From Sthenelais limicola (lineage: Eukaryota; Annelida; Polychaeta; Phyllodocida; Sigalionidae): a DNA stretch of 64,000 nucleotides. Every line of letters begins with the position of its first letter. Within the stretch, counting starts at the first letter, position 1. The notes beneath the pieces are model-generated. The model worked only from the letters and a program-made list of their open reading frames with translations. It searched no databases and was not told the origin of the DNA. Location: assembly GCA_942159475.1 (NCBI GenBank), contig OW804102.1, forward strand, positions 36,462,873 to 36,526,872. The letters run 5' to 3'. A program made the position numbers and the translations under genes. Shown here one piece after another: positions 53,707 through 64,000 of this stretch.

Positions 53707-54115
53707 TGTGATGGGTTTAAGGAGAATGAGTCATAAGTCACAAAATGGATATTTTTCAAAGTGATTTATATATAAGATATCTTTGTTGGAATATTCTACC
53801 CTTTGGGGTCCTTAATGCTGCTAGTAATATTAATACATGTACGGAATTTCAAGGCAATGTGTTAAATATATCTATGCGTTTCTAAGGTCATCTTATGGAG
53901 TATATTTAGGTACTTTATTGGTATTTATCCACCCAACATATCAATAACATTTTATTCAAAAATAAATATAACATACTTATAATATAGAAACACTATTTAG
54001 ATGTCTTTGATGTTTACTACCATTAGAATCGGCTTGAGCTCATCTATTCAAATATGATAATATCTCAAAATCCATTTTTTGCAACTTATGACTCATTTTC
54101 CTGAAACACATCACA
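53707..54115 (+). mobile_element. MITE family G, complete copy, TA TSD (reference copy)
   Basis: 409 bp, TGTGATGGGTTTAAGG to CTGAAACACATCACA, TA on both sides. The TIR extends about 35 bp with AATGAGTCATAAGTC / GACTTATGACTCATT. TA targets and TGTGAT ends are compatible with a Tc1/mariner-type MITE (inference). Confidence 0.9.
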
Positions 54116-54516
54116 TATAAGATAATAACAATGCTTGCGTGCTGAGAGGATTACATCAAGAGTGTAAGGAGAGAGAACGAACATTCGTCTTTAGAGTGAA
54201 TAGTGATCTTTTATACTATTGATCAACACTTGATCAATCATTAATCATTATAAAAGTTCGGAATCAATGAGAGCTTGACAAATTCAAATTAGCTTGTCAT
54301 GCAATTAATTGAGTGATACTCATAGCGAGTTATAATTTTAATTTCTAATTCCCAATGAAAAATATGGGACTCTCAGATAAACAAGAATTCAAAAATGCGG
54401 CACACTGGGGGGTTTGCTAAGATCATGACATGGACTCGATATGATCTTAATTCTAATTTTAAATCCCCTATCACAACTATGTGAGTCTCAAATGAAATGA
54501 ACACAAAACTCGTCCC

Positions 54517-55295
54517 AATAGGGGATTTGCATGTCGCACTGCGCATACATATTGCAGTGCATGCTGGGATGGGTTCAGCTCAAATGTGACACACACATAT
54601 TTATCAAGGATCGTTCCTTCAATATCATAGCTTCTGTCAATGATCTATAAAAACCAAATGCACCATGAGAAAGTTGGAAGGTGGTGTTATGGAAACATGC
54701 ATAGCATTGGAGCACCAATAAATATCCCATGCTGAACATGGCATGTTATCTATAGATCTATATAAATCTTCAACACATTAACTAATTTGAACAAGGTTTA
54801 TTCAGGATCTTGCCGCACATTTTGGTGATGAGTTGATACTTTCACAATTGTCTCTTGGAGATAGATCCGGAGTAATATAACAAGAAATATAACAGAATGA
54901 CCAAGAAAGGTCCAAAAATCAATGTAATACAAATGCAATGTTATAACATGGTATATGGAGCAGATATTCATAATATCGAATGGAAGTGTAAGAAGAGTGG
55001 CTGTCTTCTGGTGAAGAAGTAAGGCTTGCGCCCCTATAAGAAAGGAAAGACAATTTTTTTTTCTCTTTCAAGTCCGAAAGACCTCCGCAGTCTAATGGCG
55101 GATCCCTGGCAGTGAAGGGACGCGGACGTCCGTACGTCCCACGTCACGTTCGTCCCTCAGTTCCTAGGCAAAGTCTCTATGGTTACCGCTGCTCTGATTT
55201 ATAACTGCATTCAACACGCTATAAAACACGCTATAAAACTCACATACTTCCATGCGAATCAATGTTCAAGGTGGCAGACATGCAAATCCCCTATT
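54517..55295 (+). mobile_element. MITE family B split by a 433-bp insert
   Basis: The left part is 54517-54768 (AATAGGGGATTTGCATGTCG to ATAGATCTATATAAATC) and the right part about 55218-55295 (TTCCATGCGAATCAATG to ATGCAAATCCCCTATT). GTCC lies beside both ends (GTCCC left, GTCCT right), a possible 4-bp TSD. Confidence 0.75.
54777..55209. other. Insert within B bracketed by 8-bp direct repeats
   Basis: TTCAACAC occurs at 54769-54776 and 55210-55217. The insert shows no TIR. Its last ~120 bases are CpG-rich (ACGCGGACGTCCGTACGTCC). Nothing recognisable is encoded. Confidence 0.4.
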
Positions 55296-56239
55296 GTCCT
55301 GACTGCCCAGTAATAAAAACAATAAACCGCACATTTCTCCCCAATATCGCCCGGACCATCCACTTGTGTTTGTATGTTGGTCCATTTGTCTTACATTGCC
55401 CAATTTTGATACTGACCAGCCGGAAGTAGTTGCTGACCACCGGTCATTGTGATGGTCATCCTGGTGTTAATGGACATTGTCAGCGTCCCTGTGATACCAT
55501 TAATCTGATGGGGAAAGTTTCACAGACCAACTCCAGACAAAGTTATCAGTCACTGGTATCAGAAGTGATGTCTAGACATGGAATAGTCTCCCACAGGGAA
55601 CTTGATTATAATTAATTTTGGTTGTTGTTGTTGTTGTGCTTTGTGTGCTTAGGACTAAAGAATAGTGTGCTTTTGCTTCGGACCCTCTACAAACTAAGTA
55701 GGAGGTATCTTTAAAAAACGACCTTTCAGGAGTTGAAACAACTTTTTTTTTTCTTTTTATTTAAAACTTTATTTATCCAGGTATTACAGAAGGGTTTGGC
55801 CTTTGCCATCCCTGTTCAAACGAGGTTCATATATATATGTGTATATGATTTTCACCTCGCACCTGGCTTATTGGCATTACACGGTTTATGAAATTATTGG
55901 AATATAAATATGATAAACATTTATTTCTGAACAACGATTGTTCTAAGGACAAAAGAAATGTACCTGTTATGGTTTTCAGAAAGCTTGTATTCCTGCTTTA
56001 ATTAACCATTTTGGTTAAACACCAGGCAGGGTGAAACATATTTAGGCAGGGTGAAAATATTTAGGGAGGATAAGATTTTCCCCCGGAAAGTGCCTTGGAG
56101 TCAAGACCTTAACTCGAGTACACTATTTGCATAGAAGGACAGAGGATACTATTTGCTGACCATCTGAGCAGCTCTGTAGTGGGATGAGTCAGTGGTGAGC
56201 AGATGAATCGCTCTTTACATTGTGACCGTGAACCTATAT

Positions 56240-56570
56240 AGGGTGGGTGCAGGGGCCCACTTGAGAAGGAATCCTCCCTTACTTCCTTACAAATGTGCAT
56301 AGCTAAGCTTTTTTCTATTTTTTTTTGCTTTCCGATCAATGAAATTTTCACAAATAGGAAACATCAATTCGCCCATTTCCCCCCTTAACATAAACAAAGA
56401 TAAAACTAAAAATCTTAAATTATAACATAGCTCATTAACCTTGTTTCTTGTTTGTTACGGTAGGGAATTTCTACTATAGAAATTACTAATATAAAGGTTA
56501 AATCCCTAATCCCTAAAGGTTCCTAAGCAGCTGCTCAGCAAGGAGAAGTAGTTAAGGAAGTTAAATTGTT
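56240..56570. mobile_element. Family J remnant
   Basis: AGAAGGAATCCTCCCTTACT, AATTTCTACTATAGAAATTA and AAAGGTTCCTAAGCAGCTG with CAGCAAGGAGAAGTAGTTAA resemble J interior blocks in both orientations. Confidence 0.4.
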
Positions 56571-56623
56571 TTATGTTTAAAAGTAGATCAACAGAAGGTT
56601 GTGACCAGTTCAGACGGAATAGA

Positions 56624-56860
56624 TGGGTCAGATTTTCAGAACATGTACAATTCGCCTTCAACAATCCTCACATATAGCCCACATTTAAGACAAAAATGAG
56701 CTTCAAAATGCAGTTAAACATAACAGAACTGATACTTTAAATCAATGTGATACCAAATATACTTAGATATACCTGATAATCATCATTTTTCAGCCTAATT
56801 TAGCAGAATTTCCTAAATGTGTAGAGCTGCCAGTTGTACATTTTCGGAAAGTCTGACCCA
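56624..56860 (-). mobile_element. MITE A2, complete copy
   Basis: TGGGTCAGATTTTCAG to GTCTGACCCA. Flanks GA and CA differ. Confidence 0.87.
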
Positions 56861-57074
56861 CATATGTATGAGGATGTTTGGTTGGTTTGAAATGAGTTTT
56901 ATTATTATTGTAAATGGTAATGGTAAAGGTCATGAATTCTAATATTTTGTTTTTTATTTAGTCATTTAAATGAAGCGACACATGGAAATATTCATGGTGA
57001 ACACTGCGTTATTACACATGAACTGTATTGTAATTAAATATCTGTTGGCCTTCAAGTGAATAAAAACAAAATAT

Positions 57075-57215
57075 TGGCGCAGAATCGGCCAAATGAAAAT
57101 GAGTGCTGGTGGGCGATGATTGGTGAAAGGATATCTAAAATGTCCAAAAATAAATGTGGAAGTTTATGAAGCCCTGCAGCAAAAACAACACTTGTCCAAT
57201 ATTTCTCATGTAAGG
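57075..57215 (+). mobile_element. Family I fragment
   Basis: GAATCGGCCAAATGAAAATG, GGTGGGCGATGATTGGTGAA, GAAGCCCTGCAGCAAAAAC. No terminal repeats. Confidence 0.55.
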
Positions 57216-57798
57216 TTTTATTATTACTGAATACAAAAGAGCTATTATTGTCTCTTTGCTTTATTTTCCTAAATTTGTATGTTCTATATGTATGTTTATT
57301 ATCTAGTCTAGATCATTTTCCAAATTCAGGGGTACTTGGAAGACAGTACACATTACTGAAAATGCTCCTTTTTCCATCTCTTCATATTAAACCAGCTATA
57401 TCAGCATATTAGGTCCACACGTATATTTACATTTGTAGATGTCTTATGAGAATAGAAATCAATTATTATCATTAAATTGTGAAACTCGTGTAAACAAATC
57501 AACATTGTTATTCAGATTACACGATGTTTAATGCCATTTGACGATGTTTGTACCAAGTTTTACTTCTAGTCTTAAATCCTTTTCTAACTTCAGCTTTAGA
57601 TACTGCAGCTTTATTTGCTTGGTATTTGATCAAAACCACTGTACATGGTAAATCAAACCAAATCATCGTATGAAAAAAGAGAAAAATAAATGACAAATCA
57701 TTGTCCCCATCTGCGCCCACCTCCGGGGAAAATATTGAAAAATAAACCCCAAAAGATACCTCACTGAATGACGGCTTCGGTGGTGATTCTTTCACATG

Positions 57799-58035
57799 TG
57801 GGTCAGATTTTGAGAAAATGTACAATTGGCAGCTCTACACATTTAGGAAATTCTCCTAAATTAGGCTGAAAAATGATGAATCCCGGGTATATCTGAGTAT
57901 ATTTTGGATCGCATTGATTTAAAGTATCAGTTCTGTTATGTTAAACTGAATTTTGAAGCTCATTTCTGTCTTAAATATGGCTTATTTGAGAGGATTGGTG
58001 AAGGCGAATTGTACATTTTATGAAAATCTGAGCCA
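57799..58035 (+). mobile_element. MITE A2, complete copy
   Basis: TGGGTCAGATTTTGAG to CTGAGCCA. Flanks TG and CG differ by one base. Confidence 0.87.
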
Positions 58036-58254
58036 CGTTAGAAAAACAAATAACTTGGACTATTCCTGGGGAGGGATGTGATCCCTTGATCCACCCTCAC
58101 GAGCTAGATGCAGGACATTTGTCCTCAATCCAGGTCGTACTACAATCTGACACCTTGGTAAACTTTGCCTCTTTTAAATGACTTGTCTCTCTTCTCCTCT
58201 CCTTCTCCCTCTCTCTGGTGTCTCTTTACCATCAGCCTTTCTCCATTACATGAA

Positions 58255-58485
58255 TGGGTCCGGGCGACCAAAAATTTACAATCGGCAGCTCTGCACATTG
58301 AGTAAATTCTCCTAAATTGGGCTGAAAAATGATAAATACCCGCTAAATCTGAGTCTATTGGGTTGATTTAAAAAAGGTGTTAGGTTATGTTGAATAGTTT
58401 CTCGAACCTCATTGCTGTCTTTCTTTGTTATAGTTTTTAGAGGATTGGTGAGTACGAATTGTACATTTTCTTTAGATTTCACCCA
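58255..58485 (+). mobile_element. MITE A3, diverged complete copy
   Basis: TGGGTCCGGGCGACCAAAAA to TTTAGATTTCACCCA. Interior strongly mutated. Confidence 0.75.
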
Positions 58486-58790
58486 CCACAGAGGGAAAAT
58501 ATAAAATACATCTCTAGTCAATTGTTAAAAAAAGATTCAAACATGAAGCCTGAATGCCTCATGATCCAAACCATGTACAGTAAGAATAGTGCAGCCTCCT
58601 ATGAAACCAATTGATTGGAACATCTAACTATAGAATCGTAAAAATAATGATAAAATATATAAATAATTTCATTGAATGGCTTCAGGATTTTAGTGGCGGT
58701 AAGAATTTCCTACAATATGTCACTTTGCACATTGATTGATTGCTACATGAGAAGCCCACCTCAGTAACATATCTGATTGGTTGCTACTCA

Positions 58791-59138
58791 AATAGGGGAC
58801 TTGCATAGCCGCCATTTTGAATCTCGATTCGCATGGAATCATGGGACTAATGGTACATTCTAAAATCTATAGGAAACATGCCATGTTTAGCATGAAATAC
58901 GTGTATTGGTGCTTTAATATCAATATCCATATGTTATATATACATGTATGTTCCCATAACACAAGTCCCTATCTTTCCCATCATGCATTTGGTTTTCATA
59001 GATCATTTATACAAGCTGTGATATGTGAAAACATTGTTGCAATTTTCGATAAATATGTTGCCAAATATTTGTATGTCAGAATCCATCTCAGGATGCACTG
59101 TAACAGACATGCGCAGTGGCACATGCAAATCCCCTATT
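58791..59138 (-). mobile_element. MITE family B, complete copy
   Basis: AATAGGGGACTTGCATAGCC to ACATGCAAATCCCCTATT, 348 bp. The best-preserved pair of B ends in the window. Confidence 0.88.
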
Positions 59139-59285
59139 ACAAGATCATTTTGCATTGCGTATTGAGTTGTGACAATTCAAATTCACACAGGTAACGCAAC
59201 CGCGTCGCACAGGAGACAAATTTGCATCACATTGCTAGCATTCCATCACATAGCCAACATTCATGTATTATTCATATCTATTTGT

Positions 59286-59474
59286 GAATGAGTGAATGAA
59301 TGAGCTTGGTTGCTTTCCGCCCTTGTCAACACATTTAATATGGTTATATCAAGGGCGGGGGAGCTGAGAGGGAGGCAGTGTATAATCATACCCAGGAAAT
59401 AGAGATAGAGAAGAAGGGAGAGAGAGACAGAGAAAAGAGACAGAAAGGCACTTTATGGTCATTCCCAGGACCAC
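59286..59474 (-). mobile_element. Retroposon H, reverse-oriented copy with 13-bp TSD
   Basis: Direct repeat CATATCTATTTGT at 59273-59285 and 59475-59487. Read on the minus strand, it begins TGGTCCTGGGAATGACCATA and ends in GCAACCAAGCTCATTCATTC. Confidence 0.92.
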
Positions 59475-59778
59475 CATATCTATTTGTATTAAAATACAAG
59501 ACTATGTTTTTGATGTATAATGACGAAAGGTTTGGGTATCTATTTATCTAGGGGATAACTATCTTGATGGAGCACGTTGCGTTGGGTTTGGTTTTTATTT
59601 TTTCTTACATTTTTCATTCGTTTGTACCCAATAATATTGTCTGGTAAATATTGAATTTACAACTATGAGTTTAGTGCTTGGTAACTTGTAAATGTACATG
59701 TATATCAGTTCTTATGCTAATACACTTTGTTCATAACATTAATAATTCAATGCTGATAATTGAATGGATTCTACAATT

Positions 59779-59982
59779 CACTCTAGGTCCAAACCCTCAG
59801 ATCAGATAAGAACGGTATGTCGGCCTACCTCGCTAATTGGTTTCTTGTCCTAGAACCCGGCATTTTAATGGGAATATATTGACATTTTGCGGTCTTAATG
59901 GAATTATAATGACTCTTCGCGGTTTGAGGCGAGAGGCCTTCCCTTCATTTGAAGGGACTCTCTCAAGTTTGGGCCTAGACTG
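59779..59982 (-). mobile_element. MITE family C, complete copy
   Basis: CACTCTAGGTCCAAACCCTC to GGGCCTAGACTG. Flanks AATT and CATT match at three of four bases. Confidence 0.82.
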
Positions 59983-60224
59983 CATTGTAACTACCAATAT
60001 TAATTACCTTTTATGGATTCCCCTGTGTGTGTACACTGAGAATACCATCATTGTAATTTTATAATATGATGTGTCAGCAGAATAGAAATATTAATTAATC
60101 AACACCTCCAATGATTTATATACATCTTTTCTATGTAGAGCAGACATATTGTACTAAATTGATTTTGGTAGTTGGAGACTATGCAATGATAATTCTAGCA
60201 ATTGACTATGCAATGATTAATCAC

Positions 60225-60340
60225 AATAGGGGATTTGCATGTGTCACTGTGCTTGTCTATTACAATGCAGGATTGGATGGATTCAGTTCAAAACGGACAT
60301 ACAAATAATTCGCAACATTTCTATCGAGAATTTATGTGAC
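60225..60340 (+). mobile_element. Family B, left fragment
   Basis: AATAGGGGATTTGCATGTGT to CGCAACATTTCTATCGAGAA. Confidence 0.65.
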
Positions 60341-60519
60341 AAAATTTAAAATTACTGCTCCCTTCCATTTATCAAATGTAAGCCGTGTGATCAGTGATCA
60401 TTCCATTAATAATAAACTTTACATCAAGACAAGTTCTACATCTTAGGAACGTTCTACCTTTTGAGATCTTTTCTTTTTGCAGCTGGACGCTGAGGTCAGA
60501 GACTGCGGAGTGCGGTAGA

Positions 60520-60756
60520 TGGGTCAGATTTTCAGAAAATGTACAATTCAATTCCACCAATCCTCTCAAATAACCCACATTTAAGACACAAATGGGCTTC
60601 AAAATGCAGTTTAACATAACAGAACTGATACTTTAAATCAATCCGATACCAAATATACTCTGATATACCCGGTCTTCATCATTTTTCAGCCTAATTTAGT
60701 AGACTTTCCTAAATGCGTAGATCTGCCAATTGTACATTTTCTGACAATCTGATCCA
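60520..60756 (-). mobile_element. MITE A2, complete copy with GA TSD
   Basis: TGGGTCAGATTTTCAG to CTGATCCA, with GA on both sides (60518-60519, 60757-60758). Confidence 0.88.
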
Positions 60757-61027
60757 GATATAGATAGCTGGTGGTGGCTGGACAGAGATGGATCTGTAGA
60801 CTTGCTATTAGCCCCCATAGACTGCTCAGTATTCAGTACAAAGGCTGGCTGCTAAGTTACAGCCCCTCTTCTACCCTTTGATGGCCTCTGTACCCCAGAT
60901 GGCGAGAGGAAATCATTGGTGGATGTCGATACAGGGAAAGAGTAGGGGAGGTTGGGGTAGAATGGTGCTGCGAAACCTCCTAATTATACATACTTTTTAT
61001 TTCGTTTTAAAGCAATTCATAAACATA

Positions 61028-61430
61028 TGTGATTCGTTTTAGGAAAATGAGTCATAAGTCGCAAAATATGGATTTTGAGATATCGCCATATTTGAAAAGA
61101 GAGGATCAAGCTGATTCCAATGAGAGTAAACACTAGGACATCTAATAAGTATTCCTATATTTTAAGTTTGATATTTTTATTTTTGACAGAAAAAGTTTAC
61201 AAAGTTTCTGGATGGGTAATTGCCAGTAAAGTAACTAAATATATTCCATACAAGGGCCTTCAAAACGCAAGGATATGTGTAATGCAATGTCCCCAAATTT
61301 GTTACATGGATTCATATAGTGCTAAACCCTCCAAAAATCAGAACATTTCAATAAAGAGATCTTGTGAATAAAACACTTTGAAAAATATCAAATTTGCGAC
61401 TTGTGACTGATTTTCCTGAAACACATCACA
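61028..61430 (-). mobile_element. MITE G, complete copy
   Basis: TGTGATTCGTTTTAGG to CTGAAACACATCACA, 403 bp. TA left, AA right. An 83-codon frame inside is not conserved in other copies. Confidence 0.85.
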
Positions 61431-61539
61431 AATTAATCACAGATCAGCTGCCTGGTATATGTCATACAAACTCAATGTATTTAAAAAAAAAATCTAGATA
61501 TAATTTAAGAAGATTTACAATCAATACTCATAGTCATAG

Positions 61540-61600
61540 TCATCTCATGCGTATTTGCGCCGCAGAGGACCCTTTTCCACTAAATTCCGTGAGAATTATT
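61540..61600. mobile_element. Family E, central fragment
   Basis: CATCTCATGCGTATTTGCGC, GCAGAGGACCCTTTTCCACT, AAATTCCGTGAGAAT; both ends missing. Confidence 0.5.
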
Positions 61601-61978
61601 TTTCATACAGTTTTTTTGTCATAGTTAAATTAAGGTAATTTTAGAAGTAAACAATTTGTATCAATGCACATTTTTCATATAATTGATATATAAAATATGA
61701 TCATTGTCCGAGATACATCCCCAATTATGGCCTCATATGCCTTTAAATCAATTATCTCCCTGCAATTCAATTACATATTCATCATCAGCCCACTGGTATT
61801 TCTCATACAAGCCCAAATTATAGATAGTTAAAACTCCATCATTGGAGGTTGCAGATAGGGAAGAGGGTTGGGGTAGAAGGGTGCTGCATGTCCTGATTAT
61901 TATTTTTTGTTAAAGTATTAAGTGTTAAAATGCAGATCTATATGATAATTTGGTGACTAAACGTAGATTTAATGGTTT

Positions 61979-62237
61979 AATTAAGGCTGCACTCTAAGTA
62001 ACCACCAGTCAAAAACTAAAGATTTTCTACTTTTTCTTCTGTTCTTTTCCAATCCATCTAAAAGTCATTTGAATAAAATTTTGATTTTGTCTAGTTGTTT
62101 TTGCAACAGAGCTGTGTAAATCTAGATTCATATTTCAGAGCCGCGCTGGAATCTTTCCTGCAATGCCTCCCTTATTATCGCTCATCAGTGGCCTATTTGT
62201 TGTGGTCGATTTGACTTCAAATTCTTGTATGAAGTTA
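61979..62237 (-). mobile_element. Family I, reverse-oriented copy
   Basis: TTAAGGCTGCACTCTAAGTA, AAAAGTCATTTGAATAAAAT, TTTTTGCAACAGAGC, TTATCGCTCATCAGTGGCC. The tandem block is absent. Confidence 0.65.
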
Positions 62238-62339
62238 CTAGCAAAGTACTCAACCTACGGACGGTTAAGAAAGAGTGTGTGCTCTATGTAAGGTATGGTA
62301 AAAAATGGATAGGAACTGTTCGATAGTTCATAAACCTCT

Positions 62340-62560
62340 CACCTTCTTCTTTTTACTGTCCTTCCCCTCCTCCTCTCTCCCAGCCTCTTCCTCTTTTACT
62401 CCCTGCCTCTCTTCTCTCTCCCTGTCCCTACTCTTCCCCTTTCCTCTCGTTTCCCATGCCCTGTCCCTTCCCTCTACTCCTGTCTCCCCATCCGCCTCGT
62501 CTGTCTATCCTCTTCTCCCTCTCCCTATCTGATTCCCCTGCCCCCTCCCCCTGCTTGTTT
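62340..62560 (+). repeat. CT-rich low-complexity tract
   Basis: CCTCCTCCTCTCTCCC-type sequence without a clear period. Confidence 0.7.
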
Positions 62561-64000
62561 CATTCCCATAGGCTTACCATTGCAGAAATAATTTGTCTCT
62601 GTTCTTGCATAATTTTAAGAAATCTGAAGAATTCTGAAGACCAAATCTATCTATAGGACTAAAAGATTCACAAATATCAACCATAATTATTAAACCTTTA
62701 ATGGGGCGATGTATAGAGTGATTATTTATCCCCTGCAATGGTAAGTCTATGGTGATTCTTTACTTCCATGGATACAACTACGTGACAAATTGACGTTAGT
62801 TTGCTCATGGCCGACATGTCACTTACACGCCCTATACCCTTTGCACCCCCTCCTGTATCTAAGTACATCAAGATCCTCACACTAGAAAGCTACAGCAGGC
62901 TCTGACAAGACCTGCATTCACAGTAGAGTCATGTAATCTCCTTCATTTATATCAACAGTTTTTCATTGCTGTCTGGTGCTCAAGCGGACATTGAACTCCT
63001 CTTTTGATGGCCTACGGAGGGAAATGCTTTACTCAAAACTTGTAAAAGCTGCATTTTTATTTAAAAGATTCTACGTTTTGGTTCATTTTACTTTTTCTTT
63101 TCCTTTGCGTTGCCATTTCAAAAATTAAACTACCGAATTCGCTCTCCAGAGGTTTCCCATAATGCCTTGTGCCATGCAGGCTGACTCAAGGCCTTAAGTC
63201 ATTGGGGGCAACCTATTTTGAGACCCAACACATAATTAAAGCTTGATAAACATATATGTTTCTTCGGACACTTCTATATGACTCATTCATACATCGCCAG
63301 AAATTATTTCACAAAGGTATGATAGAGTGGTTTGTTTTTTGCTATGAGTTGAGGTCGAAAAATTCCATTATATTATGCCAAAATAGATTTACAGTGATTG
63401 GCAGAAAATACAATGTGGAGAAGGCTCTTCGTGGATCTGTCCGACTTGATAGAGCTTGATAAATAAATTGATTAATATCTCTCTGATTATTAGATTTTTC
63501 CGCAAAAAAACAGGAACATAATTATATTATATTGATCTATGTAGTTTTAAAAGATGACTATTGTACAGCTCGGTTAAACCAATGAGCAGGTGAAGAGTCA
63601 CTAAGTCGATTAAAATCGCATATTAAGAACTAAGAAATGGTCCATTTTGTTCCGATTATGAGTCATATGTAGTGTTGCTGCGAAAGATGGGGTATAACGT
63701 CAATACTCTAAGATCAAGCATGAAAAACAGGAGTACAGTAGAGCATATATATTTCTTGATGTAGAATTGCTCTGGTGAGAGGAAATATTTTGTTGACATA
63801 TTGAATAAAGATGATGTCGTAAAAACAAAAAAGATATTGTATGACTCGTTAAACTTATATTTATATCATGATCGTTGACTCAAATTTTGTCAACAACCAA
63901 TCTGGATTTTACGTCATTGACCATCTTCATATTGTTTTTATATTTTCACATTTATTAGGATAGTGATGTTTAGTAGTTATATAAAAAACATTTCTAAAGT
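62561..64000. other. Unique stretch to window end
   Basis: No gene or dispersed repeat recognised. The longest frame (63256-63459) has no familiar motif. Confidence 0.4.

Noticed and set aside
59837..60064. 75-codon frame
   Set aside because: It is family C sequence read through in reverse.

Overview
This is AT-rich nuclear DNA from a metazoan, most plausibly a marine invertebrate. The phylum cannot be fixed from the sequence. I find no convincing protein-coding exon on either strand: the open frames are short, start inside repeats or low-complexity tracts, and carry no family motif I recognise. The one classical gene is a complete tRNA-Asp(GTC) at 29588-29659 with A box, B box and a T-run terminator.

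Most of the rest is a dense, layered graveyard of short non-autonomous transposable elements. I name the families by letter. A is a ~237-bp MITE with ~29-bp terminal inverted repeats (TIRs) beginning TGGGTCAGATTTTC, about 35 full or partial copies. B is ~355 bp with AATAGGGGATTTGCATG ends. C is ~200 bp with CAGTCTAGGC ends and 4-bp target-site duplications (TSDs). D is a ~200-bp almost fully palindromic foldback element. E is a ~110-bp foldback with AGGGCCT ends and 3-bp TSDs. F is a foldback with GGGTGGTCTCC ends at TTAA. G is ~410 bp with TGTGAT ends at TA. H is a short retroposon with a (CTCA)n tail and 12-13 bp TSDs. I has AGCTGCACTCTCAG ends and a variable internal tandem array. J has GGGCCTGTTGC ends. 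M is a run of GGTTCTT/AAGAACC hairpins. O is a two-copy dispersed repeat.

Layout: 0-14 kb mixes A, B, C, D, G and I with a GC-rich insert (7.45-7.8 kb), a C-rich minisatellite (9.5-9.95 kb) and the M block (11.8-12.1 kb). 14-20 kb has two inverted polypyrimidine/polypurine minisatellites and the I tandem array. 20-30 kb is A, B, C, D, E and J plus longer unique stretches and the tRNA. 30-43 kb is the most deeply nested part (G in F, G and A and a retro-insert in I, A in G, a cluster of three F copies). 43-54 kb has CT-rich blocks, an 11-bp minisatellite, an H tail array and a CpG-rich candidate regulatory island near 49.6 kb. 54-64 kb is more A, B, C, G, H and I, then mostly unique DNA.

The main results are target-site and nesting evidence readable directly from the sequence. 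Family A duplicates two bases that need not be TA. Family C duplicates four bases. Family H makes 12-13 bp TSDs. A 13-bp TSD brackets a short insert that ends a family sharing a hammerhead-like CTGANGA...GAAAC...NTC arrangement. There are also recurrent A/C chimeras, an exact 60-bp palindrome, and an exact 60-bp inverted duplication 10 kb apart. Family letters are mine; assignments to named superfamilies are inference.
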